A DNA stretch of 64,000 nt, taken from the NCBI GenBank assembly GCA_900543275.1, contig UQQL01000001.1, positions 1 through 64,000 on the forward strand. The letters run 5' to 3'. Both the position numbers and the translations under genes were made by a program. Of this stretch, positions 24,053 through 32,718 are shown one piece after another. This DNA comes from an uncultured Collinsella sp. (GTDB lineage Bacteria > Actinomycetota > Coriobacteriia > Coriobacteriales > Coriobacteriaceae). The notes beneath the pieces are model-generated. The model worked only from the letters and a program-made list of their open reading frames with translations. It was not told the origin of the DNA and searched no databases. Positions within the stretch are counted from its first letter, which is position 1, and each line of letters starts with the position of its first letter.

Positions 24053-24495
24053 TAGATGCCGTCCTCGTCGCCGAAGATATCCTCTTCCTCGGAGCCGGCA
24101 ACGGATGCGACCGTCTGGGCGGTGACGCCCGTCTGTCCAACGGTCACGGCCTGCTCGCCAAGCTCGGCGAGCGTGGCATTGCCTCGGAGGAACAGAAGCT
24201 CAATAACCATGGGAAGGTTGGTGCCAGTCAGAACCTCGACGTTGTCGACATCCTGGGCAATCATCATCGACTGGTTGAACGGGGTACCACCGAGCAGGTC
24301 GGTAAAGACGAGCACGCCATCGCACTCCTCGCGCATGGCGGTAATAGCGGCGCGGAGATCCTCACCGTAGGAAGCAGCCTGGTCGCCCTCGAAAGGAACG
24401 ACGGTAAAAGCGGGCTGGTCACCAGCGACCATAGCGATAGCGCTTGCAAGGCCGGGTGCGAACTGTCCATGACCGGTAAGAATAAAGCCAACCAT
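24052..24495 (-). CDS. agaF: PTS mannose-family IIA component
   Basis: A 147-residue cytoplasmic EIIA that takes phosphate from HPr. The active His is His9 in LTGHGQFAPG, and TDLLGGTPFNQS is the second family motif. The C-terminal 25 residues form an acidic tail (GSEEEDIFGDEDG) beyond the usual domain. It is the first gene of the IIA-YajC-IIB-IIC-IID operon. A GntR operator lies 117 bp upstream of its ATG, with two LytTR-like sites further up. Confidence 0.92.
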   Translation of the reverse strand: MVGFILTGHGQFAPGLASAIAMVAGDQPAFTVVPFEGDQAASYGEDLRAAITAMREECDGVLVFTDLLGGTPFNQSMMIAQDVDNVEVLTGTNLPMVIELLFLRGNATLAELGEQAVTVGQTGVTAQTVASVAGSEEEDIFGDEDGI

Positions 24496-24611
24496 TCAAA
24501 TTTCCCTTCCGAAGGTGTGTACGATCTGAGTCCGATGATGTTCGGAAGCCAACGGGCAATCGCCCTTAAAGCTTCTTGGAAAGCGTTCTTTGAGAACCAG
24601 TGGTCTCTCAA

Positions 24612-24625
24612 CTGGTAGTAACCAC
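24612..24625. promoter_or_regulatory. GntR operator upstream of the Aga PTS
   Basis: CTGGTAGTAACCAC matches the agaS operator at 13 of 14 positions. A second dyad (AACCAGTGGT, about 24596-24605) is immediately adjacent. Direct half-sites ACCAGTT recur at 24889 and 24899. Confidence 0.7.
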
Positions 24626-24695
24626 GTGACGTGTTGTCACTATATCACCACAGAAGAGGTTGCTTTCGTTGATTCATACAGTAAAACGTTTTTGC

Positions 24696-24725
24696 ACCGT
24701 TCACGGTAAAAAATCGACCGTTTAC
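24696..24725 (+). promoter_or_regulatory. LytTR-like tandem site in the Aga PTS upstream region, copy 1
   Basis: ACCGTTCAC-N12-ACCGTTTAC, the best match in the window. Its orientation points away from the PTS operon. It lies in the 642-bp non-coding region 24496-25137. Confidence 0.5.
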
Positions 24726-24917
24726 CGCTCGTTAACACTTCTACCTGCAGTTTTGAAACCATTTCGAAATGCTTTGGCAAAAGATCGGAACTATTTTTAT
24801 GTCTAAACAACGCAAGGCGGCTAACAATAGCGTGTAGAAAAAATGCAGGTCATTATGAAGATTTGTGAATTGGTCTTTTTGACTTAATACCAGTTAGAAC
24901 CAGTTTAGAAATTATCG

Positions 24918-24947
24918 GTGAACGGTAGTTTTCGACCGCTCACCGGT
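24918..24947 (-). promoter_or_regulatory. LytTR-like tandem site in the Aga PTS upstream region, copy 2
   Basis: On the minus strand ACCGGTGAG-N12-ACCGTTCAC; the first half-site is weak, but the pair also forms an inverted repeat (GGTGAACGGT with ACCGCTCACC). It points toward the PTS operon, about 420 bp from its start. Confidence 0.45.
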
Positions 24948-25058
24948 TACTTGCAATCGTTTGCAGTTGTTTTCCCAGATGAATTAGGGACACCCGATGA
25001 AGCACTTGCGCGATCGTGCAATCTAACCTTCCAATCTCAAATGACAGCTCCACAACGC

Positions 25059-25097
25059 AATAAGCCCGCTAGAACGCGTCGTTCTAGCGGGCTTATT
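25059..25097 (-). terminator. Terminator after the SurA-like gene
   Basis: AATAAGCCCGCTAGAAC pairs perfectly (17 bp) with 25081-25097 around a 5-nt loop. The T-run is weak, but the stem is very stable and lies 41 bp past the stop codon. Confidence 0.7.
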
Positions 25098-25137
25098 CAG
25101 ATAGTTCGGCTACGCGATCGGTAAGCTCAGGCAATCT

Positions 25138-26232
25138 TTACGCAAACAGGCCGTAGATGCTGATGTTGGCCTTGGCGTAGAGGCCGTTAGCATACTCGGT
25201 CCACTTGGAGCTGGCGCTCGAAGCCTGCGAAGAGTACTGCTGGTAGGCGGTGTAATAGGCGGTCATGGCCTGCTTGTAGGTAGCGCTATCAGCCGTAAAG
25301 GCATCGTCAGCGAAGGCCTTAGCGTAGGTGCTATCGGCGTCCTTCCAGGTGCCCTTTTCGCTATCCCACTCGTCGCCGGCAAGTTTGATGATGTAATCGG
25401 CGTAGTCCTTGCTCGCGGTCTCCTCGTTGCCGTCAGCAGGCTCGGTCGGGGCGGTCGGCATGCTTGCGGAGCTATCGCCCACCTTCTTCTTGTAGAGCTT
25501 CTGCAGCGTCGCGGACTGGCGGACGATCTGCTTGGCCTGGTCCTTGGACACGCCATACTGCGTGGCCATGGTCTTGTAGTCCGAAGTGCCGATGGATTCC
25601 TCGGCGTACTGCTTCATCTCCTTAGAGGAGACGGTAATGCCCTCGTCCTCGGCAGCGTCGAGCAGGATCTTGTTGCGCACGTAGGACAGGATGACGTCGG
25701 CAGAAGGAGCGGTGTAGTTGCCATCGCTATCCTTGACGGTGTCGAGGCTGTACTGGCTCTCGATGGCCTCGCGCGCGGTGATGTCGCTCTTCTTGCCGTT
25801 GTAGCTATAGCTTGCCACGGTCGAATCGAGCTGGTCCTCGGTCAGGGTCGACGAGCCGACACCCTTGCCGCCAAAGCCGCCATTGCCAATAAAGAAGCCG
25901 ACCACGGCGGCGATCACGACGGCAACCACAAAGGCGGCAATCATCGTCTTCTTGTGCCTGGATGCATGGTCGTCTTCATCGGAACCCAGAATATCGTCGT
26001 CCTCATCCTGGGCCTCGGGCATCAGATTCTCGTCAGCGGCATCCGCGGCAATCTGAGCCTCCAGTCGGGCGTCCTCCTCCTCGGCCGTCGTGCCGGCGGC
26101 AATGTGCTCGGCAGACGTACCGGCGACCAGATCGATCTTCTCGTCCTCGTCACCGTCGGGGCCTTCGCCGCGCTCGATGATCTGGATGCCGTCGATCTCG
26201 TCCTTCTCGTCCTTCTTTTGAATCAGACCCAT
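25138..26232 (-). CDS. Membrane-anchored SurA-N-like protein
   Basis: A 364-residue protein with three parts: a strongly acidic cytoplasmic N-terminus (about 1-92), one membrane helix (about 94-116, MIAAFVVAVVIAAVVGFFIG), and an extracellular part. The outer part (about 130-240) resembles the SurA N-terminal chaperone fold (REAIESQYSLD, SYVRNKILLDAAEDEGITVSSKEM, YGVSKDQAKQIVRQS), then a Ser/Ala/Tyr-rich tail. No PPIase domain is evident. It probably binds or helps fold exported proteins. It is followed by a terminator and separated by another from the gene upstream. Confidence 0.7.
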   Translation of the reverse strand: MGLIQKKDEKDEIDGIQIIERGEGPDGDEDEKIDLVAGTSAEHIAAGTTAEEEDARLEAQIAADAADENLMPEAQDEDDDILGSDEDDHASRHKKTMIAAFVVAVVIAAVVGFFIGNGGFGGKGVGSSTLTEDQLDSTVASYSYNGKKSDITAREAIESQYSLDTVKDSDGNYTAPSADVILSYVRNKILLDAAEDEGITVSSKEMKQYAEESIGTSDYKTMATQYGVSKDQAKQIVRQSATLQKLYKKKVGDSSASMPTAPTEPADGNEETASKDYADYIIKLAGDEWDSEKGTWKDADSTYAKAFADDAFTADSATYKQAMTAYYTAYQQYSSQASSASSKWTEYANGLYAKANISIYGLFA

Positions 26233-26270
26233 ATCAGTTACTCCTTGTTAGGAAACATAGTCTTCAATAG

Positions 26271-26299
26271 AATACGCCCGACAGAGTGCCGGGCGTATT
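26271..26299 (-). terminator. Terminator after the isocitrate dehydrogenase operon
   Basis: AATACGCCCG pairs with CGGGCGTATT around a 9-nt loop. It lies between the icd stop and the SurA-like start, both on the minus strand. Confidence 0.7.
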
Positions 26300-26358
26300 G
26301 ATTCTTAGGTTATACGCAAACACTTAAGTACTATTTAGGCGTTTGCAGCCTGCATGTC

Positions 26359-27444
26359 TTAGGCCAGGTGCGCGATAACGGCATCGGCAAAGGCCTGCGT
26401 GCCCACGGCGCCCTCGACGGAGCCGGTCTGGGCACGACGCACGTCGCCGGTAACCTGCTTACCCTCGTCGAGCGTGGCGGACACGGCGGCGCGGATACGA
26501 TTGGCCGCATCGTTCTCGCCCAGATGATCGAGCATCATAGCCGCAGACAGAATCTCGGCCGTGGGGTTGGCGATATCCTGGCCAGCGATATCGGGCGCGG
26601 AGCCATGCGTTGCCTCGAAGATGGCGCAGTCGGCACCGATGTTGGAGCCGGGGGCCATACCCAGGCCACCTACCAGGCCGGCGCACAGGTCGCTGACGAT
26701 ATCGCCGTACAGGTTGGGCAGCACCAGGACATCGAAGTCGTTGGGGTTCTGGACCAGGCCCATGCAGGTGGCGTCGACGATCTTGTCGTTGAACTCAATA
26801 TCGGGATAGTTGGCGGCCACCTCGCGCGCAACGCGCAGGAACAGGCCATCGGTCGCCTTCATGATGTTGGCCTTGTGCACGGCCGTCACCTTTTTACGGC
26901 CGCAGCGGCGGGCGTACTCAAAGGCGTACTCCACAATGCGGCGGCTCTTGGCGATGGAGATGGGCTTAATTGAGATGGCGGAATCGGCGGCGAAGGTCTT
27001 CTGACCCGAGCGCTCGACAAGCTGTGAGAGCTCCTCGACCTCGGCAGCGCCCTCATCGAACTCGATCCCGGCGTAGAGGTCCTCGGTGTTCTCACGCACG
27101 ATGACCAGGTCGACGTCGCGGAAGCGCGAGCCGTCGCCCGGCTGCGACAGGCAGGGGCGCACGCAGGCGTACAGGTCGAAGTGCTTGCGCAGGGCCACGT
27201 TAACGCTGCGGAAACCCGTGCCGACCGGCGTGGTGATGGGGCCCTTGATGGCAACCTTGGTCTCGGCGACCGCATCGAGCACGTGCTGGGGCAGCGGCGT
27301 GCCAAACTCGTCCATGACGCCGGCACCTGCCTCCTGGACGTTCCAGTTGATCTGGACACCGGTGGCCTCGACCACGCGGCGCATGGCCTGCGTAATCTCG
27401 GGACCGATACCGTCACCGGGAATCAGGACTACATCGTGCGCCAT
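26359..27444 (-). CDS. icd: Isocitrate/isopropylmalate dehydrogenase family, probably NAD-dependent isocitrate dehydrogenase
   Basis: A 361-residue beta-decarboxylating dehydrogenase. It has [12 protein letters not shown] at the start, the substrate-binding [14 protein letters not shown], the Lys/Asn region [14 protein letters not shown], the Asp metal ligands in [14 protein letters not shown], and [28 protein letters not shown] favours isocitrate over isopropylmalate. It is the last gene of a tight four-gene operon (dehydrogenase, membrane protein, HEAT protein, this gene) with a 6-bp gap upstream. It would supply 2-oxoglutarate. Confidence 0.88.
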   Translation of the reverse strand: MAHDVVLIPGDGIGPEITQAMRRVVEATGVQINWNVQEAGAGVMDEFGTPLPQHVLDAVAETKVAIKGPITTPVGTGFRSVNVALRKHFDLYACVRPCLSQPGDGSRFRDVDLVIVRENTEDLYAGIEFDEGAAEVEELSQLVERSGQKTFAADSAISIKPISIAKSRRIVEYAFEYARRCGRKKVTAVHKANIMKATDGLFLRVAREVAANYPDIEFNDKIVDATCMGLVQNPNDFDVLVLPNLYGDIVSDLCAGLVGGLGMAPGSNIGADCAIFEATHGSAPDIAGQDIANPTAEILSAAMMLDHLGENDAANRIRAAVSATLDEGKQVTGDVRRAQTGSVEGAVGTQAFADAVIAHLA

Positions 27445-27450
27445 AATCTG

Positions 27451-28149
27451 TTACTCCTCGTCTTCGGCGTCGTCAGATTTTTTAACGCTAGCACGCTTCT
27501 TCTTTTTGGAGAGATCCAGGCCAAAACGTTTAACAAGCATTTCGCAAATCTCGCTCGAACGGGCCTTGAGATAGCTGCCCTTGCCGTTCTCGGCGTCGAA
27601 CTTAAGGCGCAGCGCAAGCTTCTCGGCGACCTCGGCGTCGATCTCGCCCTGGCCAAACTCGTACAGGCAACCGAGCATATCGCGATACTCAAGGTCGCCG
27701 TGGTAGCACTGGATGGCCTCATCCAGGATGGGCCAAGCCTCGCGCGAACGCTCGACACTCGTGGCACCCCACACGCACAGCAGGCGGAAGGCGGCATAGC
27801 GCAGCGTGGAGGAGATCTCGTCGAACAGTGCGGTCTCGGCGCCCTCAAAGGCATCGCCCAGCTGCTCGGGGCAGGTGGTGGCGAGCGCCGTCAGGGCATC
27901 GAGGGCCTCCCAGCGGGTCTGCGCCTCGGGGCGGTCGAGCGCCTCGATCAGCGCGGGTACGCAGGGCTCGACGCGCTGCGGATCGCGCTCGGCAAGCAGG
28001 TGCAGCACGCGGGCGGCAAACTGGCGGATGCGGCGCGTGGGGCAGCCGAGCTCCTGGACCAGACGGTCGACGGCGTTCTCGTTCTCCTCTGCCAGCTGGA
28101 GCTGTGCCAGCTCCTCGTCGGTGAGCTGTTCGTCTTTATTTTCTGCCAT
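27451..28149 (-). CDS. HEAT-repeat-like protein of unknown function
   Basis: A 232-residue soluble, alpha-helical protein. Residues about 30-130 show HEAT-like helical pairs (RRIRQFAARVLHLLAERD, EALDRPEAQTRWEALDAL, ISSTLRYAAFRLLCVWG), and the C-terminus is basic (RFGLDLSKKKKRASVKK) before an acidic end. Such repeats bind proteins. It lies 6 bp upstream of the icd start and 15 bp after the small membrane protein, so all are cotranscribed. No specific function is recognised. Confidence 0.65.
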   Translation of the reverse strand: MAENKDEQLTDEELAQLQLAEENENAVDRLVQELGCPTRRIRQFAARVLHLLAERDPQRVEPCVPALIEALDRPEAQTRWEALDALTALATTCPEQLGDAFEGAETALFDEISSTLRYAAFRLLCVWGATSVERSREAWPILDEAIQCYHGDLEYRDMLGCLYEFGQGEIDAEVAEKLALRLKFDAENGKGSYLKARSSEICEMLVKRFGLDLSKKKKRASVKKSDDAEDEE

Positions 28150-28164
28150 AGTTACCTCTTCTTA

Positions 28165-28593
28165 CTATTTCTTAGCGTGCTTGCCAGCACCCTTGCTGTC
28201 ATCGGTGACCGAGATGAGCTGCCGGTTGGCTGCGCCCTTGCGACGCGCACGGCGGCGCTCCTCGGCATCGCCCGCATCGGCGGCGGCGCGATGGGCTTTG
28301 TTGACGTTAAAAACCTCGTCGTGCTTGCGCCACGGGCCGACGGACTCGCCAAAGCTCATCTTAAGGCCGGCGATAAAGCCGCCGAGCCAGCCAATCGGCG
28401 CAAACTGCACCAGCGGGAACAGCGAGAACACCCAAGTCAGCAGGACGACTGCCGCCGCTCCTGCAAAGTTGGCGATCCAGTAGTCGCGCTTGGTGATGAC
28501 GCGCTTTTCGCAGGCCCACTGGCCGCACAAAAAGCCGATGTAGATCGCAAAGAGAAAGAGCACCAGCGCAAGCACCACGAACGTCCAGCTCAT
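28165..28593 (-). CDS. Small membrane protein of unknown function
   Basis: A 142-residue protein with two or three hydrophobic segments (about 3-20, 34-52 and 57-70), the last possibly re-entrant (APIGWLGGFIAGLKMSFG). The cytoplasmic C-terminal half is basic and charged (AEERRRARRKGAANRQ). The ATG at 28593 has GAGGAG 10 nt upstream and starts 5 bp after the dehydrogenase stop. No family is recognised. Confidence 0.65.
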   Translation of the reverse strand: MSWTFVVLALVLFLFAIYIGFLCGQWACEKRVITKRDYWIANFAGAAAVVLLTWVFSLFPLVQFAPIGWLGGFIAGLKMSFGESVGPWRKHDEVFNVNKAHRAAADAGDAEERRRARRKGAANRQLISVTDDSKGAGKHAKK

Positions 28594-28598
28594 AGGCG

Positions 28599-29678
28599 CT
28601 ACTCCTCGTGATGGTGGCCGCAGCAGCACTCGTGGCCGTCATCGTGACCGTGACCGCCGCAGCACTCGTGGTCCTCGCCGTGGTGGTGGCCACCGCAGCA
28701 CTCGTGGTCGTCGCCATGCTCGCCGCAACCGCAGCCTTCCTCGTGGGCACCGTGCTCCTCGGGACGATACTGCGACCAGTCCAGACCGGCGGCGATGGCG
28801 TCGGCCTCCTCCTTATAGAGGACCGTGATGGCCTGGGTGCCCAGCTTGGCACCACCGATGGCATCGAGCATGTCGTAGAGCGTAAGGGCCACGTCGGCGC
28901 CGGGCAGCGCAAGCTCGCGATCGTCGGCATAGGCGAGCGCCAAGCGCAGGTCCTTAATAAAGTGCTCGACCATAAAGCCGGGCTTGTAATCGCCGTCGAG
29001 CGCCTTGGGTGCCAGGCTCTCCATGGCGCCGGACTTGCCGGTGCCGCCCAGGATCATCTGACGGGTCTTCTCCAGATCAAGGCCGCTCAGCTCGGCAAAC
29101 GCCAGCGCATCGGCCATGCCGACCATGCAGGCGCCCAGCGACACCTGGTTGGCGAGCTTGGCAGCCTGGCCCTTGCCGGCGCCATCGAAGCAGCAGATGT
29201 TGGCCGCAAAGGTGGAAAGGATATCGCGGACCGGGGCAATGTCGTTCTCGGTGGCGCCCACGATAGCCGTAAGCGTGCCGGCGATAGCACCCGACTCGCC
29301 GCCGGTGACGGGGCAGTCAAACGCCATGCGGCCCGTGACCTGGGCGGCCTCGGCAATGTCGCGCGCCAGCTCGGGCGAGCTCGTGGTGAGGTCGATCAGG
29401 ACCGCGCCAGGCTTTGTGCACGCGAGCAGGCCGTCGCCCGCCAGGTAGAGCTCCTCGACCTCGGAGGGATAACCCACCATGGTAAAGACGACGTCGGCGT
29501 TCGCCACGGCATCTGCCGGCGTATCGGCCCAAACGGCACCGCGCTCGATAAGCGCGGCGGCCTTGGACTTAGTGCGGTTGTTGACCGTGACGGGATAGCC
29601 GGCATCCAGGATGTGGCCGGCAATGGGGGCACCCATGATTCCGGTGCCGATAAATGCGACGGAGAGCTTGTTTGCCAT
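28599..29678 (-). CDS. 3-hydroxyisobutyrate dehydrogenase-family enzyme with a His/Cys-rich tail
   Basis: A 359-residue protein. Residues about 1-300 are a standard beta-hydroxyacid dehydrogenase: the NAD(P)-binding AFIGTGIMGAPIAGHI, the substrate-binding DCPVTGGESGA and the catalytic Lys region GKGQAAKLANQ. Likely substrates are 2-hydroxy-3-oxopropionate, 3-hydroxyisobutyrate or succinic semialdehyde. The last 53 residues are different: 14 His and 9 Cys in repeats such as DHECCGGHHHGED, which look like a metal-binding module. This tail is not part of the family. It is the first gene of the operon leading to icd. Confidence 0.88.
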   Translation of the reverse strand: MANKLSVAFIGTGIMGAPIAGHILDAGYPVTVNNRTKSKAAALIERGAVWADTPADAVANADVVFTMVGYPSEVEELYLAGDGLLACTKPGAVLIDLTTSSPELARDIAEAAQVTGRMAFDCPVTGGESGAIAGTLTAIVGATENDIAPVRDILSTFAANICCFDGAGKGQAAKLANQVSLGACMVGMADALAFAELSGLDLEKTRQMILGGTGKSGAMESLAPKALDGDYKPGFMVEHFIKDLRLALAYADDRELALPGADVALTLYDMLDAIGGAKLGTQAITVLYKEEADAIAAGLDWSQYRPEEHGAHEEGCGCGEHGDDHECCGGHHHGEDHECCGGHGHDDGHECCCGHHHEE

Positions 29679-29775
29679 GAAACCTTTCCTTTTGGGTTGG
29701 GTGTTATTACCAGGTTGAATACTCGGTGCCAGCGTTGGGCTGTGAGTCGAGGGCGATTACGGCCGCGTTACTTGC

Positions 29776-30732
29776 CTACTGACCGCGCACGCGGCGGGCG
29801 ATGCGGTCGGAAAGCGACGCCTTGTCGGCGCGGTTCTTGCCCCAAAACGCGCAAGCCACCATGCCGGGGCCCACGTGCGAGCCAATGGTGGGGCCCACAG
29901 AGCTGCGGATGATGGTCACGTCGGCGCAGCCTTCCTCCTTGCGGATGGCGGCCTCGAGCCAGTCGCCGTCCTTTTCGGCATCGGCCGTCATAATGGCGAT
30001 GGGCATGGTGCGATCGGGCACATAGTTCTCGCGGAACGACTTGAGAATGGACTTGAGCGCCTTCTTGCGACCGCGGTTGACGCCGATCAGCGACAGCGAG
30101 CCGGCCAGGTCGTAGGACAGCTCGGGTTTGACGTCGAGCTTTGCCGTGAGCTGTGCCGCCGCGGGCGGAATGCGGCCGCCGGCAGCCAGCGCGTCAAAGC
30201 TCTCGAGCGTAAAGTAACCGTGGACATAGGTCTTGGCCTCGTTTGCCCAGTCGACCAGCTGCTTAGCAGTCAGTCCCGCCGAGCGCTGGCGCACGGCCTC
30301 GAGCGCCAGGAGCTCGCCGGTCGCGCAGGGCAGAGCGTTGTCGACCACGTACAGCTCAAAGTTGGGATACTCGGCGCGCACGGCGTCCGCCGCCTGGCAC
30401 GCGGAGTTGTAGCTCGACGACAGCGCCGAGGTAAAGCACAGGTAGACCGTGGGCGTACCCTCTTTGGCGCACTCGGTAAAGAACTCGATATAGCGACCGA
30501 GCGACACAGCCGAGGTGGACACGCGGGCACCGGCGCGCATGCGGTCGTAGAACTCCTTGGGTGTGATGCTCGACCAGATGTCATCCGTGCGCTCCTCGCC
30601 ATCGATAATGAAGGGGAAACCCAAGATATCGACATCGAGGTTCGCGGCGACCTCGGGGCTAAAGTCGCAGCAGGTATCGACGACGATGCGGCAACGGTCC
30701 GAATGACCGGCGGATGCGGCCTTGTCCATCAA
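29776..30732 (-). CDS. DegV family fatty-acid-binding protein
   Basis: A 318-residue DegV-family protein; members bind a fatty acid and serve as FakB subunits for fatty acid kinase. It shows the family start VVDTCCDFSPEVA, the FPFIIDGEERTDD segment, SAVSLGRYIEFF, LCFTSALSSSYNSA near the ligand pocket, and GPTIGSHVGPGMVACAF at the end. It lies between HPF and the dehydrogenase operon, preceded by a terminator. A role in exogenous fatty acid use is likely but a FakA partner is not in the window. Confidence 0.88.
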   Translation of the reverse strand: MMDKAASAGHSDRCRIVVDTCCDFSPEVAANLDVDILGFPFIIDGEERTDDIWSSITPKEFYDRMRAGARVSTSAVSLGRYIEFFTECAKEGTPTVYLCFTSALSSSYNSACQAADAVRAEYPNFELYVVDNALPCATGELLALEAVRQRSAGLTAKQLVDWANEAKTYVHGYFTLESFDALAAGGRIPPAAAQLTAKLDVKPELSYDLAGSLSLIGVNRGRKKALKSILKSFRENYVPDRTMPIAIMTADAEKDGDWLEAAIRKEEGCADVTIIRSSVGPTIGSHVGPGMVACAFWGKNRADKASLSDRIARRVRGQ

Positions 30733-30747
30733 AGCGACTCCTTACGT

Positions 30748-30779
30748 AAAAAGGCGGCCACCCGCATGGGATGGCCGCC
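30748..30779 (-). terminator. Terminator after hpf
   Basis: GGCGGCCA pairs with TGGCCGCC around an 11-nt loop, and the minus strand continues TTTTTACG. Confidence 0.85.
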
Positions 30780-30808
30780 AACCGTTAACTCATGCAAGTT
30801 AACGTATT

Positions 30809-31393
30809 TTACTCGTCAAGTGTTTCGATGCGGGGCTTGATGATGCCATATCCACCATTCTTACGGTGATACACCACATTGATGAGACCGGTCGTCGCGT
30901 TCTCGAACACGTAGAAGTCGTGGCCCAGCAGATCGGTCTGCACCAGCGCCTGCTCCTCAGTCATCGGGGTGACGTCGATAACCTTCTCGCGGACGAGCAG
31001 GTCGTCCTCCTCCTCGGGCAGCAGCAGGTCGGCCAGATCCTCGACGCGCTCGACCGGCGCGACATCCGCGGCGCTGGCACCGCCCTGGCGGTTGTCCACG
31101 ACCTTGGTCTTGAACTTACGCAGCTGGCGGGTGACCTTATCGGCGGAGAGGTCGATGGCGGCGTACATATCTGCACCGTGCTCGGCAACGCGAATCACCG
31201 AACCGCGGGCACGAACCGTAACCTCGACGATTGCCGGGTTGGGGTTCGAGGGGTTCTTCTCATAGCGAAGTACAACGTCGACCGTCATGGGCTCGATATC
31301 GAAAACCTTGAGCGCCTCGCCGATCTTCTCATCCACATGCGCACGCAGAGCATCGGTTACCGTCGTCTTGCGTCCAGAAACCTTGATATCCAT
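30809..31393 (-). CDS. hpf: Long-form ribosome hibernation promoting factor
   Basis: A 194-residue protein that dimerises 70S ribosomes into inactive 100S particles in slow growth. The N-terminal S30AE domain (about 1-100, MDIKVSGRKTTVTDALRAHV) binds 30S, and the C-terminal domain (about 130-190, DFYVFENATTGLINVVYHRK) mediates dimerisation, so this is the long form. The ATG at 31393 has GGAG 8 nt upstream; a frame from 31453 is less likely. Confidence 0.92.
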   Translation of the reverse strand: MDIKVSGRKTTVTDALRAHVDEKIGEALKVFDIEPMTVDVVLRYEKNPSNPNPAIVEVTVRARGSVIRVAEHGADMYAAIDLSADKVTRQLRKFKTKVVDNRQGGASAADVAPVERVEDLADLLLPEEEDDLLVREKVIDVTPMTEEQALVQTDLLGHDFYVFENATTGLINVVYHRKNGGYGIIKPRIETLDE

Positions 31394-31610
31394 ACGTGGC
31401 TCCAATCTGCCTCGGGGACTTACTGTACTGGCTATGTACCCATTGCCGTGCATTTAATCACGCGGATTCCCAAAGACCCGAATAACGATTGCTTGATACC
31501 GCATACCGAAGTCTCGCACTTTTCTGTGGCAAAGTGCGCTATAGGAGGGAGCCGGCGACTTTGTATTTGGTCCCGAAAATTGGCTTTGACCTGCTGGTTT
31601 TATAGAGATG

Positions 31611-31643
31611 AAAAAGCCGGGCTCCCCTATTGGGGAAGCCCGG
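31611..31643 (-). terminator. Terminator after the lipoprotein gene
   Basis: GCCGGGCT-CCCC pairs with GGGG-AAGCCCGGC (one bulge), followed on the minus strand by TTTTTC. Confidence 0.8.
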
Positions 31644-31710
31644 CAGTGCGTGTTGAAACCGTGAAGAGGCATCTCTCCTAGCGCATAGGAGACACCACCC
31701 CTAGCAATAA

Positions 31711-32718
31711 CTAGCTATTAAGCTTGTTAATGTCGTCGTCGGTGATGGTGTCTTCCTGGCTGGACGATTTGTCTTCGGAGGATGCGGTCTCATTGTTGGA
31801 ATCGGAGGACTCGCTGCCGGAGGACGTGGTCTCACTGGACTCAGAGTCGCCCGGCTGCACGTTAGCGCCCGAAACCGTCTTAGTGGTGAGGTCGTAGGGA
31901 ATCTGGCCGTACCAGACGCAGTGAACCGCCTCGAGCGTGCCGTCGACCGTGATGTCGTCGAGGGCATCACTCACGGCACGGCACAGTTCGTCATTGGACG
32001 ACAGGCCCGCAACACCAAGCGTCGAGGGCGCCTCGAGCGCACCGACATAGGAGACCTCGCTCATCAGGCGTGCAAGATAGCCGCCGGCTGTGGAGTCGCA
32101 GATCACATAGTCGACCTCGCCAGACTCGAGCGCCTCAAAGCACTCGTTGATGTTGGAGTAGGTCTTTTGGTTGGCGGTGATGCTCTGCTTAGCAAGCGCC
32201 TCCTGCGAGGCCGAGGACATCTGGACACCCAGAGTAGACGTGTTAAGGGTATCGGTGGAAACGCTTGGCGACCCACCATCGCTGGTTTTACCGAACACGG
32301 AAGCGGCATCGTACAGGCAGGTGCCGAGCGAGCTAACGTCCCCGTCCGTGGAGTTGATCTCGCCGATAAAGATATCAGCCTTTTTGTCGCCGAGCGCGGA
32401 ACCTGCCGAGGACGCATCGACAAAGGCGACCTTAAGGCCCATGCGGCTTGCGAGGGCGCGGGCAGCATCGACTGCATACCCCGTAAGCTCGCCGTCGGCG
32501 CCCTGCATTGCCTGCGGCGCATCGGAAGTATCGAGGGCGACCGTCAGGGTTCCGGGAGTGACCAGGGCATCGTCCGACACCGCCGGCGTGACGGTCTCGT
32601 ACTCGATCTGGTCGATCGTGGGAGTCGTGAACGTAGACAGCGGGTTGAACGCGCATCCGCTCAGGCCCAAAACGGCAATGACCGCTGCGGTCCCAGCACC
32701 TAACCGAGCCGCGTGCAT
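31711..32718 (-). CDS. Solute-binding-protein-like lipoprotein
   Basis: A 335-residue exported lipoprotein. The signal peptide (MHAARLGAGTAAVIAVLGL) ends in the lipobox LSGC at about residue 22. Residues about 50-275 resemble family 3 extracellular solute-binding proteins (GTLTVALDTSDAPQAM, YAVDAARALASRMGLKVAFV, ALESGEVDYVICDS), which feed amino acid ABC transporters. The last 50 residues are a Ser/Glu/Asp-rich tail (SSETTSSGSESSDSN). The start is uncertain: 32718 has GAGGGG, 32736 is also possible. No ABC permease is adjacent, so it may be an orphan receptor. Confidence 0.8.
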   Translation of the reverse strand: MHAARLGAGTAAVIAVLGLSGCAFNPLSTFTTPTIDQIEYETVTPAVSDDALVTPGTLTVALDTSDAPQAMQGADGELTGYAVDAARALASRMGLKVAFVDASSAGSALGDKKADIFIGEINSTDGDVSSLGTCLYDAASVFGKTSDGGSPSVSTDTLNTSTLGVQMSSASQEALAKQSITANQKTYSNINECFEALESGEVDYVICDSTAGGYLARLMSEVSYVGALEAPSTLGVAGLSSNDELCRAVSDALDDITVDGTLEAVHCVWYGQIPYDLTTKTVSGANVQPGDSESSETTSSGSESSDSNNETASSEDKSSSQEDTITDDDINKLNS

